A stretch of 22,540 nucleotides of DNA from Anaerolineales bacterium (GTDB lineage: Bacteria > Chloroflexota > Anaerolineae > Anaerolineales > Villigracilaceae). Positions 1 through 8,079 of this stretch are shown here, in pieces; within the stretch, counting starts at the first letter, position 1, and every line of letters starts with the position of its first letter. The translations under genes were made by a program, and so were the position numbers. Under the pieces are notes generated by a model. It was not told the DNA's origin. It saw only the letters and a list, made by a program, of their open reading frames with translations, and searched no databases. The stretch lies in assembly GCA_020847355.1 (NCBI GenBank), contig JADLCG010000239.1:1-22540 (forward strand), read 5' to 3'.

Positions 1-635
1 GCGCCCGTCAGTTTGGCTTCAAATCGAAAGGCGGAGATATCGTCTGAAATCTTTTTCAGGCGGGCAATGTAGATGGCGATTTCTTTGCCTAAGGTTGTCG
101 GCACGGCAAATTGACCATGCGTGCGCGCGAGCATGGGCGTGGCTTTGTAATCCAGCGCCATATCGCTGAGCGCATCAATGAGCGAATCGAGCGCGGGCAG
201 AATTACTTTATCGCGCGATTCTTTCAAAGCAATGGCTTGACCGATGCTATTGGTATCTTCGGAAGTCAAGCCGAAATGAATCCATGGGATTAATTCTTGA
301 AGCGTTGGTTGATTTGCGCCTAATTCAACGGGTTTGAAATTCAATTTGCCTTGAATGAAATATTCAATCGCTTTGACGTCGTGTCTGGTCTTTTTTTCAT
401 AAGCGAGAATTGATTCTGCATCGGCGAATGAAAATTTATTTTGAATCGTTTCGATCTGGGCGGTTTCAAAATCGCTCAAAGGGCGTACCAAGCTTGTTTT
501 GGAAAGAGCCAGCAAAAAGTTAAGTTCGACGCGTACGCGATCGCGCAGGAATGCAAACTCGGAGAAATAATCCATTAAAGGCGCAGTAGTTTCTGCGTAA
601 CGTCCATCCAGCGGAGAGAGAAGATGTAGGCTCAT
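1..635 (-). CDS. purB: Adenylosuccinate lyase, C-terminus cut by window edge
   Basis: PurB splits SAICAR to AICAR plus fumarate, and adenylosuccinate to AMP plus fumarate, in cytosolic purine synthesis. I translated the minus strand from the ATG at 633-635 and obtained about 211 open codons. The product begins MSLHLLSPLDGRYAE, matching the SPLDGRY start of the E. coli-type branch. It continues with KKTRHDVKAIEYF, IHFGLTSEDTNS and LARTHGQFAVPTTLGKE; the last contains the conserved TxGQ-type substrate histidine. The C-terminal half, including the signature loop, lies beyond position 1. Only three bases separate its ATG from the guaB stop and no strong ribosome site is visible, so translation is probably coupled to guaB. 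Confidence 0.93.
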   Translation of the reverse strand, partial: MSLHLLSPLDGRYAETTAPLMDYFSEFAFLRDRVRVELNFLLALSKTSLVRPLSDFETAQIETIQNKFSFADAESILAYEKKTRHDVKAIEYFIQGKLNFKPVELGANQPTLQELIPWIHFGLTSEDTNSIGQAIALKESRDKVILPALDSLIDALSDMALDYKATPMLARTHGQFAVPTTLGKEIAIYIARLKKISDDISAFRFEAKLTG

Positions 636-638
636 GTT

Positions 639-2123
639 TTATCGTTGACTCAGTTGATAGTTTGGCGCTTCTTTCGTAATGATAACATCATGCGGATGAC
701 TTTCAAGCAAGCCAGCGTTGGTGATGCGCGTGAGGCGGGTTTTGGTTTGCAAATCTTTCAATGAAGCCGCGCCTGCATAACCCATGCCCGAACGCAGACC
801 GCCGACGAGTTGATAAACATATTCGCCGAGCATACCTTTATATGGCACGCGCCCTTCGATGCCTTCAGGGACAAGTTTACCGCTTCCGCTTTGACCTGTG
901 GCGTAGCGATCCACGCCGTAGCCTTTCATCGCGCCGAGACTGCCCATGCCGCGATATTCTTTGAAACGCCGACCTTCGTATAACATCACTTCGCCAGGGG
1001 CTTCATCCAAACCTGCGAGCATACTGCCGAGCATCACGGCGTTGCCGCCTGCGACAATCGCTTTGACAATATCGCCGCTGAATTTGATTCCGCCATCGGC
1101 GATGATGGAGATGCCATGTTTCTTAGCGACTTGCGCGCATTCAAAGATTGCGGAGATTTGCGGCATACCCGCGCCAGAGATGACGCGCGTGGTGCAGATA
1201 GAGCCAGCGCCCACGCCAACTTTGATCGCGTCTGCGCCTGACTTGATGATGGCTTCTGTTCCTTCGGCAGTGACTACGTTCCCAGCCATGACGGGCAAGT
1301 CTTTCCAGTTATGTTTTATGCGTTGAATGGCTTCGAGCACGCCTTTGGAATGTCCATGCGCGGTGTCAATGGTGACGGCGTCCACGCCTGCTTTGAGCAT
1401 TAAGTCCACGCGGGTTTCAACGTCTTTGCCTACGCCGACGGCGGCGCCGACGAGTAAACGTCCCTTTGAATCGGTTGAGGCGTTGGGGTAATCTCTAGCT
1501 TTTTGAATATCTTTGACGGTGAGCAAGCCTTTGAGTTTTCCGTTTTCATCCACGAGCGGAAGTTTTTCGATGCGATACTTTTGCAAAATATCCGTTGCTT
1601 CTTTGACGGAGATGCCGACCTTTGCCGTAATCAGTTTATCTTCTTTGGTCATAAACTGGCTGACGGGCAAACTGTAATCGGACGCTTCGATGAAGCGGAT
1701 GTCTCGATTGGTGAGGATGCCGACAATTTTTCCGTTTTCATTGGTGATTGGCACGCCGCTAATATGGTAAGTGGACATGATCTCTTCGGCTTTGCTGAGC
1801 GGCGCATCGGGTTGTAAACTGATGGGTTCGACGATCATGCCTGATTGCGAGCGTTTAACCTTTTCCACTTCGGCGGCTTGCGCTTCGGGTGGCATGTTGC
1901 GGTGGATGATCCCCATACCGCCTTCGCGCGCTAAGGCGATGGCGAGCCTCGCTTCGGTGACAGTATCCATTGCGGCAGAGAGAATGGGGATATTTAATTG
2001 AATGGTGGGCGTGAGTTGAACGCGGATATCGGTCTCGTTGGGTAATACTTCAGTATAGCCTGGCACGATGAGGATGTCGTCAAAGGTGAGGGAGTTGTAG
2101 CGGTCGAATAATTCTTCGTTCAT
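639..2123 (-). CDS. guaB: Inosine-5'-monophosphate dehydrogenase
   Basis: GuaB oxidises IMP to XMP with NAD, the first committed step to GMP. The protein is 494 residues, a normal family length. The barrel begins LTFDDILIVPGYTEVLP. Two CBS motifs follow at roughly residues 95-210 (YHISGVPITNENGKIVGILT and YRIEKLPLVDENGKLKGLLT). The catalytic loop GAGSICTTRVISGAGMPQ puts the nucleophile at about Cys310, and the flap motifs RGMGSLGAM and GGLRSGMGYAG are present. I chose the ATG at 2121-2123 because AAGGAG lies about six bases upstream and the family starts there. The frame stays open for 52 more codons upstream, but those are CGGAC repeat (SPFTKPAYQSPF). It sits between the cyclohydrolase gene and purB. 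Confidence 0.96.
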   Translation of the reverse strand: MNEELFDRYNSLTFDDILIVPGYTEVLPNETDIRVQLTPTIQLNIPILSAAMDTVTEARLAIALAREGGMGIIHRNMPPEAQAAEVEKVKRSQSGMIVEPISLQPDAPLSKAEEIMSTYHISGVPITNENGKIVGILTNRDIRFIEASDYSLPVSQFMTKEDKLITAKVGISVKEATDILQKYRIEKLPLVDENGKLKGLLTVKDIQKARDYPNASTDSKGRLLVGAAVGVGKDVETRVDLMLKAGVDAVTIDTAHGHSKGVLEAIQRIKHNWKDLPVMAGNVVTAEGTEAIIKSGADAIKVGVGAGSICTTRVISGAGMPQISAIFECAQVAKKHGISIIADGGIKFSGDIVKAIVAGGNAVMLGSMLAGLDEAPGEVMLYEGRRFKEYRGMGSLGAMKGYGVDRYATGQSGSGKLVPEGIEGRVPYKGMLGEYVYQLVGGLRSGMGYAGAASLKDLQTKTRLTRITNAGLLESHPHDVIITKEAPNYQLSQR

Positions 2124-2139
2124 AATTTCTCCTTTTAAT

Positions 2140-2397
2140 AAGCGGACTTTGGCAAACGGACTTTGTAACGGACTCGCGGACAGAAACGGACTTTGGTAAG
2201 CGGGCTTTGTAAACGGACTTTGTAAACGGACTCGCGGACAGAAACGGACTTTGGTAAGCGGGCTTTGTAGCGGATTCACGGATTAGAAATGGACTTTGGT
2301 AAACGGACTCTGTAACGGACACACGGATTGTTCTCACGGATTGAAGCGGACTTTGGTAAGCGGACTTTGTAACGGATTCACGGATTGAAACGGACTA
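2140..2397. repeat. CGGAC-word repeat array A (between guaB and the cyclohydrolase gene)
   Basis: This 258-bp spacer consists almost entirely of CGGAC, CGGAT or GCGGGC words joined by TTTGTAA, TTTGGTAA, TCACGG and AGAAA. One 45-bp unit occurs twice without change (2167-2211 and 2225-2269). The plus strand reads CGGAC. In the minus direction at least two frames are open and read like VRESVTKSVYQSPF. The array abuts the stop codon of the cyclohydrolase gene and ends just before the guaB ribosome site. Confidence 0.92.
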
Positions 2398-2967
2398 TTG
2401 ATGATTTAAGAAGTTGTGAATGGCTGTATCGTAGCGGGCGGTGGAGGCGAAGCCTTTGATAGATAATTTTTGGCGAGTTTGTTCGGTAACGCCGCCTGCA
2501 CGGATTTCATCCAGAACTGAATTGTAATCGGTTGGGTCGCAGATGAGGGTGACTCGTTCGTGATTTTTTGCGGCGGCGCGGATGAGAGTTATGCCGCCAA
2601 TATCAATATTTTCAATGGCGTCGGCGTAAGTAACATTTGGTTTGGCGATGGTTTCTTCAAAGGGATATAAATTGACGGCGACGAGGTCAATGAAATCCCA
2701 GCCGAGATTTAATAGTTCGTTATGGTCTGATTCTGTGGGGCGGGCAAGGAGTCCGCCATGAATGGCGGGGTGTAAGGTTTTGACTCGTCCGCCGAGGATT
2801 TCGGGTGACTTTGTATAATCTGCAACTTCGGTGACGGGGATGTTGTTTTGGCGAAGTAAGGTTGCGGTGCCACCTGAGGCGAGCAGAGTCCAGCCAAGGT
2901 CAGCGAGGGATTTGGCGAATTCGACGATTCCAGTTTTGTTATGGACGGATAAGATGGCGATGGGCAT
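2395..2967 (-). CDS. purH: Stand-alone IMP cyclohydrolase (PurH N-terminal half)
   Basis: This domain closes FAICAR to IMP, the last step of IMP synthesis. The 190-residue product is only the MGS-like half of bifunctional PurH: AILSVHNKTGIVEFAKSL, LLASGGTATLLR, KTLHPAIHGGLLAR, NLYPFEETI and IDIGGITLIRAAAKN are all recognisable. The transformylase half is missing here and is encoded separately at 3714-4892, with purN between. The ATG at 2965-2967 has GGAA about seven bases upstream and begins MPIAILSV, as the family does. The open extension further upstream is repeat. The TAG stop lies where the CGGAC array begins, so the last residues sit at a repeat junction. Confidence 0.93.
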   Translation of the reverse strand: MPIAILSVHNKTGIVEFAKSLADLGWTLLASGGTATLLRQNNIPVTEVADYTKSPEILGGRVKTLHPAIHGGLLARPTESDHNELLNLGWDFIDLVAVNLYPFEETIAKPNVTYADAIENIDIGGITLIRAAAKNHERVTLICDPTDYNSVLDEIRAGGVTEQTRQKLSIKGFASTARYDTAIHNFLNHQ

Positions 2968-2982
2968 AGTAAATTCCTTTTT

Positions 2983-3126
2983 GTAAACGGACTCTTTCAC
3001 GGAATAACGGATTAAAACGGACTTTGTAACGGACTCACGGATGAAAAACGGACTTGGTAAGCGGGCTTGGTAAACGGACTTTATCACGGACTCACGGACG
3101 AAAACGGACTCTTGGGTAAGCGGATT
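2983..3126. repeat. CGGAC-word repeat array B (between purN and the cyclohydrolase gene)
   Basis: The whole 144-bp gap between the purN stop and the cyclohydrolase ribosome site is repeat. It contains GTAAACGGACTC, TTCACGG, TTTGTAACGGACTCACGG and AAAACGGACTC words, with CGGAC on the plus strand. Units match those of array A and array C in word order. No other gene or promoter is visible in it. Confidence 0.9.
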
Positions 3127-3711
3127 TTATGGTTTGATTAATTCCTTTATGGTTTTTATTAATAGTTTATGTTCGATTTGGTGGACGCGGGTTTCAAAAT
3201 CTTCTAGCGATTCGTTTTGAATAAAATTGATTTCTTGTTGGGCTAAGACGGGACCGTCATCTACGCCTTCGTCAGGGACGAGGTGAACCATGACGCCTGT
3301 GTGTTCAATTTCTCCTTTTTGATAGGCTTCGTAAGCGCGTTCGATGGCGTGTGTGCCTGGGAATGTGTTTGGTAGGGCTGGATGCAGGTTAATTATTTTG
3401 TTTGGAAAGTGATTGATAAACGATGAAGTCAATATTCTCATCCAGCCTGCGAGGATGATGTAGTCAGGTTGTTTTGTGATTACAAAATTTACTAGTCGTT
3501 TGTCGTATTCTTGTCTTGTTTCGTCTTCAAGTTTTGCAAAGTGAATTGCTTCGACATCCGCATTCTTCGCGCGAGTTAATCCATAGGCATCTACTTTGTT
3601 GGAGATAACGGATATGACTTGGGCGTTAAGTTCTGCAGATTTGCAAGCGTCAAGAATGGCTTGCAGATTGGAGCCGTTGCCAGAGATGAGGACAACTAAT
3701 CGAGAAGTCAT
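3127..3711 (-). CDS. purN: Phosphoribosylglycinamide formyltransferase (GART)
   Basis: PurN transfers the formyl group of 10-formyltetrahydrofolate to GAR, giving FGAR. The 194-residue length is normal. The phosphate-binding start RLVVLISGNGSNLQAIL is clear. The catalytic set is present: Asn108 and His110 in INLHPALPNTFPGTHA, and Asp151 in DEGVDDGPVLAQ. The active-site loop is slightly altered: HPALPNTFPG replaces the usual HPSLLPxFPG. It starts two bases after the stop of the AICAR transformylase gene, with no strong ribosome site, which suggests coupled translation. It therefore sits between the two halves of a split purH. Confidence 0.95.
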   Translation of the reverse strand: MTSRLVVLISGNGSNLQAILDACKSAELNAQVISVISNKVDAYGLTRAKNADVEAIHFAKLEDETRQEYDKRLVNFVITKQPDYIILAGWMRILTSSFINHFPNKIINLHPALPNTFPGTHAIERAYEAYQKGEIEHTGVMVHLVPDEGVDDGPVLAQQEINFIQNESLEDFETRVHQIEHKLLIKTIKELIKP

Positions 3712-3713
3712 AA

Positions 3714-4892
3714 TTAATGATGAAATAATCTTACGCCAGAGAATATCATGGTCATGCCGTATTCGTTGGCGGCTTGGATGACGGCGTCGTCACGGTTGGA
3801 GCCGCCTGGTTGTAAAACATATTTCACGCCGCTGGCAGACGCTCGGTCAATTGAGTCGCGGAAGGGGAAGAAGGCGTCGGAGCCGAGCGTAGTGAAATCC
3901 AGTTGGGAGAGCCACTCATGTTTTTCGGACGGAGTCAGTTGTCGGGGAGTGTGAGCGAAGATGTTTATCCAATCTGCTTTTTCATTATCGGTTATATCAT
4001 CACGCAAAAATTGGTCAATTGCATTATCACGGTCTGGGCGTTTGATATTTGTTTTGAAAGGTAAATCTAAAACTTGCGGATGTTGACGCAACCACCATAA
4101 ATCCGCTTTTTGAGCGGCGAGGCGCACGCAATGCACGCGCGATTGTTGACCCGCGCCAACGCCGATGGCTTGACCATCCGTAACAAAACAAACAGAATTG
4201 GATTGCGTGTATTTCAATGTAATCCATGCAATTGTTAAATCACGAATAGCAGAATTGGATAAATCTTTTTTGGTGGTGACAATATTTGTAAAATCTGCGG
4301 GCGTGACGAAACGGTCGTGACGATGTTGCTCAAAGCGGACACCGAAGACATCACGCACTTCTTGACTTGATCGCGGCTCATACGACGGGTCAATTTGGAT
4401 GACTGCATACTTGCTATTTTTTTTCGCTTTGAGAATCTCTAACGCGTCTTTATCATAAGCGGGGGCGATCACGCCATCGGATACTTCGCGCGCAATCAAC
4501 TTTGCAGTGGAAACATCCACAGTATCGGACAACGCAATGAAATCACCGAACGAACATAAACGATCTGCGCCGCGAGCGCGCGCGTAAGCGGTTGCCAGCG
4601 GGGAGAGTTCGAGATCGTCCACAAAATATGCTTTTTTCAAAACATCCGATAACGGATTAGCAACAGCAACACCTGCGGGGCTGACGTGTTTGAACGAAGC
4701 GGCGGCTGGTAAATTGAGCGCTTGCTTTAATTCGCGCACCAGTTGCCATGAATTGAGAGCGTCTAGTAGATTGATATAACCTGGCGAACCGTTAAGAACT
4801 GTAATTGGTAATTCAATATCAGACGGCATGAACACACGGGCGGGCGCTTGTTGCGGATTTGCGCCGTTGCGGAGGGGGAGGGAGGATGGCAT
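3714..4892 (-). CDS. purH: Stand-alone AICAR transformylase (PurH C-terminal half)
   Basis: This enzyme formylates AICAR with 10-formyltetrahydrofolate to give FAICAR. The 392-residue protein begins LRNGANPQQAPARVF and carries the catalytic Lys-His pair at about residues 68-69 in ASFKHVSPAGVAVA. Further family motifs are YARARGADRLCSFGDFIAL, SVCFVTDGQAIGVGAGQQSR, DAFFPFRDSIDRA and QPGGSNRDDAVIQAANEYGM. No MGS domain precedes it; that half is a separate gene at 2395-2967. AAGGA about eight bases before the ATG supports the start. The C-terminal half comes first in the operon, the reverse of the fused protein order. A stand-alone transformylase family is known, so this could be an ancient type rather than a recent split. 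Confidence 0.93.
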   Translation of the reverse strand: MPSSLPLRNGANPQQAPARVFMPSDIELPITVLNGSPGYINLLDALNSWQLVRELKQALNLPAAASFKHVSPAGVAVANPLSDVLKKAYFVDDLELSPLATAYARARGADRLCSFGDFIALSDTVDVSTAKLIAREVSDGVIAPAYDKDALEILKAKKNSKYAVIQIDPSYEPRSSQEVRDVFGVRFEQHRHDRFVTPADFTNIVTTKKDLSNSAIRDLTIAWITLKYTQSNSVCFVTDGQAIGVGAGQQSRVHCVRLAAQKADLWWLRQHPQVLDLPFKTNIKRPDRDNAIDQFLRDDITDNEKADWINIFAHTPRQLTPSEKHEWLSQLDFTTLGSDAFFPFRDSIDRASASGVKYVLQPGGSNRDDAVIQAANEYGMTMIFSGVRLFHH

Positions 4893-4904
4893 AGGTAATT
4901 CCTT

Positions 4905-5021
4905 GTAAACGGACTTTGGTAAACGGACTCTTTCACGGATTCACGGACAGGTAAACGGACTCTGTCACGGACTCACGGACGAAAACGGACTCTTTCGCGG
5001 ATTCGCGGACTTGAACGGATT
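4905..5021. repeat. CGGAC-word repeat array C (between purM and the AICAR transformylase gene)
   Basis: This array fills the gap downstream of the purM stop. It contains GTAAACGGACTTTG, AAACGGACTCTTTCACGG, ATTCACGGAC and GAAAACGGACTC words. CGGAC is on the plus strand, as in arrays A and B. It ends a few bases before the transformylase ribosome site. Confidence 0.9.
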
Positions 5022-5023
5022 TT

Positions 5024-6604
5024 TTAAGTTATAAGATTTACTTTCTTTGTGCCTTGTACTACTTCGCCGATGACAAAAGTTTTTTCAGGGATTTGAGTTT
5101 GAATTGACGAAATAGATTCTTTCTCTACGATCATAATCATGCCGATGCCCATGTTGAAGACGCGATACATTTCGTTTGTGTTGATGCCGCCTGTTTCTTG
5201 AATTAAATTCCAGAGCGGAGAAGTTTCCCATGAGTCGAGCTGGATGTTTGCATCTACATCGTCAGGTAATATACGCGGCAGGTTTTCTATGAATCCGCCG
5301 CCTGTGATGTGGGCGAGCGCTTTTATTTCAGATAACACGGGTGACAAAAGAGAGTAATAAGAACGGTGTGGCGCGAGTAACGCATCTGCAAATGACATAT
5401 TGAGTTCGGGGATACTCGTTTCTAAATCCGCGTTCGCAAAAATTTTGCGGATTAAGGAATAGCCATTGGTGTGCGGTCCGCTGGATTTGATGCCAATCAG
5501 CACATCACCTGTTTTGATATTTTTTCTTGGAAGTATCGCTTCTTTTTCTAGCACGCCGATAATTGTTCCTGCAACGTCAAATTCGTTTGGCTGATACACG
5601 CCAGGCATTTCGGCAGTCTCGCCACCGAGCAAAGCCACGCCTGATTCTTTACAGGCTTCAGCAATACCCGTGACAACTTCTGCAGTTTGTTCGGGATTTA
5701 GTTTCGATGTTGCAAAATAATCCATGAAAAACAATGGTCTTGCGCCTTGCACAAGAATATCGTTGATGCAGTGATTGACAATATCATGCCCGATGTTGCG
5801 ATATTTGCCAACGGATGCGGCGAGTTTTACTTTTGTGCCAACGCCATCTGTTGAAGTGACAAGCACAGGCGCTTTCATCTCTTTCACGGAGGAGATATCA
5901 AATAATCCGCCGAAAGACCCGATCCCAGCCAAGACAGAAGCGTTGTAGGTGGATTTGACTGCGTCTTTCATCAGGTCAACGGCGCGATTGCCAGCGTCAA
6001 TGTCAACGCCAGAAGAACTATAAGCGGTCTCGGTCACGGACTCACGGACTGGAACGGACGGAATGACGGCAGGCTCATTAGCAAAATCGCTGACGACTGA
6101 AAAGCGGATTGGAGTGTTTAGAGTGATTGAATCTTCAGGCGGAAGTTTGATGTCGGGCGGAGTCCAGATGACGCGGTATAAATATTTCTGCCAATCTTGC
6201 ACACTTGCAGGTCTCAGGATTCTTTTAAAATCCAAAGTTGATTTTCCGAAGTTGTACAACATGCCCACTGGACTTCCTGTTGCGGCGAGATAAACCAAAA
6301 CCTGATGTAATTCTTGGTTTGTTAAATCGTGACTTAAGGCTTTGCATTCCACGACAAGAGAGTTTTCAATCCATATATCTAAATAAAGATAACCAACGAG
6401 AGATTCGTTGATCCAAACCTCAACGCGCTTTTCCATTTCCGCTTTCAAGCCTGCGCTAAGACATAACTCAACCAATCGGTGTTGATAAAATTCTTCTTTA
6501 TGTCCCGAACGTAATTCTCGCATCGCTTGCATCGCAAGCCCGTTGACTTTATAAGTCAAATCATCCAACGGCGTTTTTACCAATCCAACTTTTTCTTTTG
6601 TCAT
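5024..6604 (-). CDS. purM: GxxExxY-family PD-(D/E)XK domain fused in frame to PurM (AIR synthetase)
   Basis: Residues from about 196 to 526 are a complete PurM, which converts FGAM plus ATP to AIR: SGVDIDAGNRAVD, VTSTDGVGTKVKLA, FFMDYFATSKL, LLGGETAEMPGVYQ, ITGGGFIENLPRILP. Residues 1-130 are a GxxExxY-family domain: Gly34, Glu37 and Tyr40 of the name motif, then a PD-(D/E)XK-like core with Asp76 (YLDIWI) and Glu86-x-Lys88 (VVECKAL), then YNFGKSTLDFKRI. A linker of about 65 residues follows, ending in repeat-derived VPVRESVTETAY. No stop interrupts the frame. I chose the ATG at 6602-6604. Earlier in-frame starts lie in repeat, and the site itself has only a weak repeat-derived GGAC ahead of it. 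An in-frame GTG at about residue 190 would give a normal-length PurM, so separate translation is possible. Confidence 0.9.
   Translation of the reverse strand: MTKEKVGLVKTPLDDLTYKVNGLAMQAMRELRSGHKEEFYQHRLVELCLSAGLKAEMEKRVEVWINESLVGYLYLDIWIENSLVVECKALSHDLTNQELHQVLVYLAATGSPVGMLYNFGKSTLDFKRILRPASVQDWQKYLYRVIWTPPDIKLPPEDSITLNTPIRFSVVSDFANEPAVIPSVPVRESVTETAYSSSGVDIDAGNRAVDLMKDAVKSTYNASVLAGIGSFGGLFDISSVKEMKAPVLVTSTDGVGTKVKLAASVGKYRNIGHDIVNHCINDILVQGARPLFFMDYFATSKLNPEQTAEVVTGIAEACKESGVALLGGETAEMPGVYQPNEFDVAGTIIGVLEKEAILPRKNIKTGDVLIGIKSSGPHTNGYSLIRKIFANADLETSIPELNMSFADALLAPHRSYYSLLSPVLSEIKALAHITGGGFIENLPRILPDDVDANIQLDSWETSPLWNLIQETGGINTNEMYRVFNMGIGMIMIVEKESISSIQTQIPEKTFVIGEVVQGTKKVNLIT
6023..6060. 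repeat. CGGAC-word repeat segment D inside the GxxExxY-purM linker
   Basis: This short stretch of CACGGACTCACGGACTGG and AACGGACGG words encodes the linker VPVRESVTETAY between the two domains. CGGAC is on the plus strand. Its word order aligns with the reverse complement of the start of array E at about 6610-6660, so the GxxExxY part is bracketed by inverted copies. Confidence 0.8.
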
Positions 6605-6609
6605 AACTA

Positions 6610-6816
6610 AGTCCGTTCTACTCCAAGAGTCCGTTTCTAATCCGTGCGTCCGTGAAAGAGTCCGCTTGCCCAAAGTCCGTTTCCATCCGTGCGTCCGTGA
6701 AAGAGTCCGCTTGCCCAAAGTCCGTTTCCATCAGTGAGTCCGTTACAGAGTCCGCTTACCCAAAGTCCGCTTCCATCCGTGAGTCCGTGATAAAGTCCGT
6801 TTACAGAGTCCGCCTG
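6610..6816. repeat. CGGAC-word repeat array E (between purD and the GxxExxY-purM gene)
   Basis: This array of about 207 bp has a unit near 45 bp: GTCCGTTTCCATCCGTG, CGTCCGTGAAAGA and GTCCGCTTGCCCAAA. GTCCG is on the plus strand, opposite to arrays A-D. It supplies the purD stop codon at 6801-6803 and the last codons of purD. At its other end it runs up to the start codon of the fusion gene. In the minus direction it reads openly as KRTLSRTHG. Confidence 0.92.
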
Positions 6817-8057
6817 CCGATGTCTTTCCGATACTGCACACCCTCAAACGAAACCTTATCAATATTAGAATAAACTTTTTCAATTGCATTTTCAATATTG
6901 CTTGCCATAGCCGTCACCCCAAACACGCGCCCGCCAGCCGTGATGATTTTATTCCCATCCATTTTTGTGCCTGCATGAAAACAAATCACGTTTTCTGGTA
7001 ACTCGGCAAAGGTCACAACTTTTCCGCTCTCTGCTTTTTCTGGATAGCCCTTGCTTGCTAATACTACGCAAACTGCCGCGCCCTCTTTCCATTTGATGTG
7101 GACATCCTTTAACTTGCCATCAATACATGCCTCTACAATATCTAGTAAATCTGTTTCGAGTAATGGAAGTACAACTTGAGTCTCAGGATCGCCAAAGCGA
7201 CAATTAAATTCCAACACGCGCAGACCATCTTTGGTTAACATCAAACCTGCATACAACACGCCGATAAATTTTCTACCCTCGTTTCGCATTGCGTCAATGG
7301 TGGGTTGCAAAACTTTTTCAACGGCTTCACTTAATAATCCGTTTGTCAAAATGGGAGCAGGCGCATACGTCCCCATGCCGCCCGTGTTTGGTCCGTTATC
7401 TCCATCTAATAATTGTTTATGGTCTTGGGCGGGGATCATCGCCACGCAATATTCGCCATCCGAAAAAGCCATCAACGAGACTTCTTGCCCAATTAATTTT
7501 TCTTCAATCACCACTTCAGCGCCTGCGGAATCAAATTCATGTTTGACCAACATCGCTTCTAAAGTAGAAATTGATTCTTCCAACGTCTCTGGCAATATCA
7601 CGCCTTTGCCTGCCGCCAAACCAGATGCCTTAATCACAATGGGATAATCAATCTGTTTGACATAATCAACTGCTTCTTGATAATTTGAAAACGTGATATA
7701 TCTTGCTGTCGGAATTTGATTGCGCGCCATAAAATCTTTCGCAAAAACTTTCGACGCTTCAATCTCCGCCGCGGCTTGATTCGGTCCGAACGAGCGGATG
7801 TTTGCATCTGACAGCGAATCCACCAACCCCTCAGCCAGCGGAATTTCTGGACCGACAATCACCAAATCAATTTGTTTTTCTTTACAAAAAGAAACAACTT
7901 CATCATGCTTTGAAATATCCATCAAAACATTCTCGCCGCACAGACTCGTGCCTGCATTGCCAGGCGCAATATATAGCTTCCTCAATCGTGGAGATTGAGC
8001 GACCTTCCATGCAATTGCATGTTCCCGCCCGCCCGAACCAATGATTAATACATTCAT
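6801..8057 (-). CDS. purD: Phosphoribosylamine-glycine ligase (GAR synthetase)
   Basis: PurD joins phosphoribosylamine and glycine with ATP to give GAR. The 418-residue ATP-grasp protein has MNVLIIGSGGREHAIAWK, VGPEIPLAEGLVD, YPIVIKASGLAAGKGVI, GPNTGGMGTYAPAP and LEFNCRFGDPETQVVLP, all diagnostic. I chose the ATG at 8055-8057 over the in-frame one at 8093 because the family starts MNVLIIG and GAGG lies eight bases upstream. The C-terminus YRKDIGRRTL ends in codons and a TAA stop shared with repeat array E. That suggests the repeat invaded right up to the gene end and replaced the original tail and stop. Confidence 0.95.
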   Translation of the reverse strand: MNVLIIGSGGREHAIAWKVAQSPRLRKLYIAPGNAGTSLCGENVLMDISKHDEVVSFCKEKQIDLVIVGPEIPLAEGLVDSLSDANIRSFGPNQAAAEIEASKVFAKDFMARNQIPTARYITFSNYQEAVDYVKQIDYPIVIKASGLAAGKGVILPETLEESISTLEAMLVKHEFDSAGAEVVIEEKLIGQEVSLMAFSDGEYCVAMIPAQDHKQLLDGDNGPNTGGMGTYAPAPILTNGLLSEAVEKVLQPTIDAMRNEGRKFIGVLYAGLMLTKDGLRVLEFNCRFGDPETQVVLPLLETDLLDIVEACIDGKLKDVHIKWKEGAAVCVVLASKGYPEKAESGKVVTFAELPENVICFHAGTKMDGNKIITAGGRVFGVTAMASNIENAIEKVYSNIDKVSFEGVQYRKDIGRRTL

Positions 8058-8079
8058 ATCTTCAGCCTCTTCATTCCTT

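Noticed and set aside
2124..2279. N-terminal extension of GuaB rich in QSPFTKPAY
   Set aside because: It is only the open reading of the CGGAC array. The family start and a good ribosome site are at 2123.
6605..6718. Upstream extension of the GxxExxY-PurM protein (KRTLSRTHG units)
   Set aside because: Pure repeat sequence. The GxxExxY domain begins after the ATG at 6604.
6610..6816. Possible CRISPR array
   Set aside because: Units are degenerate and contiguous, with no unique spacers and no cas genes nearby.
7231..7647. Plus-strand frame of 138 codons opposite purD
   Set aside because: Antisense shadow of a well-conserved gene, with no family features.
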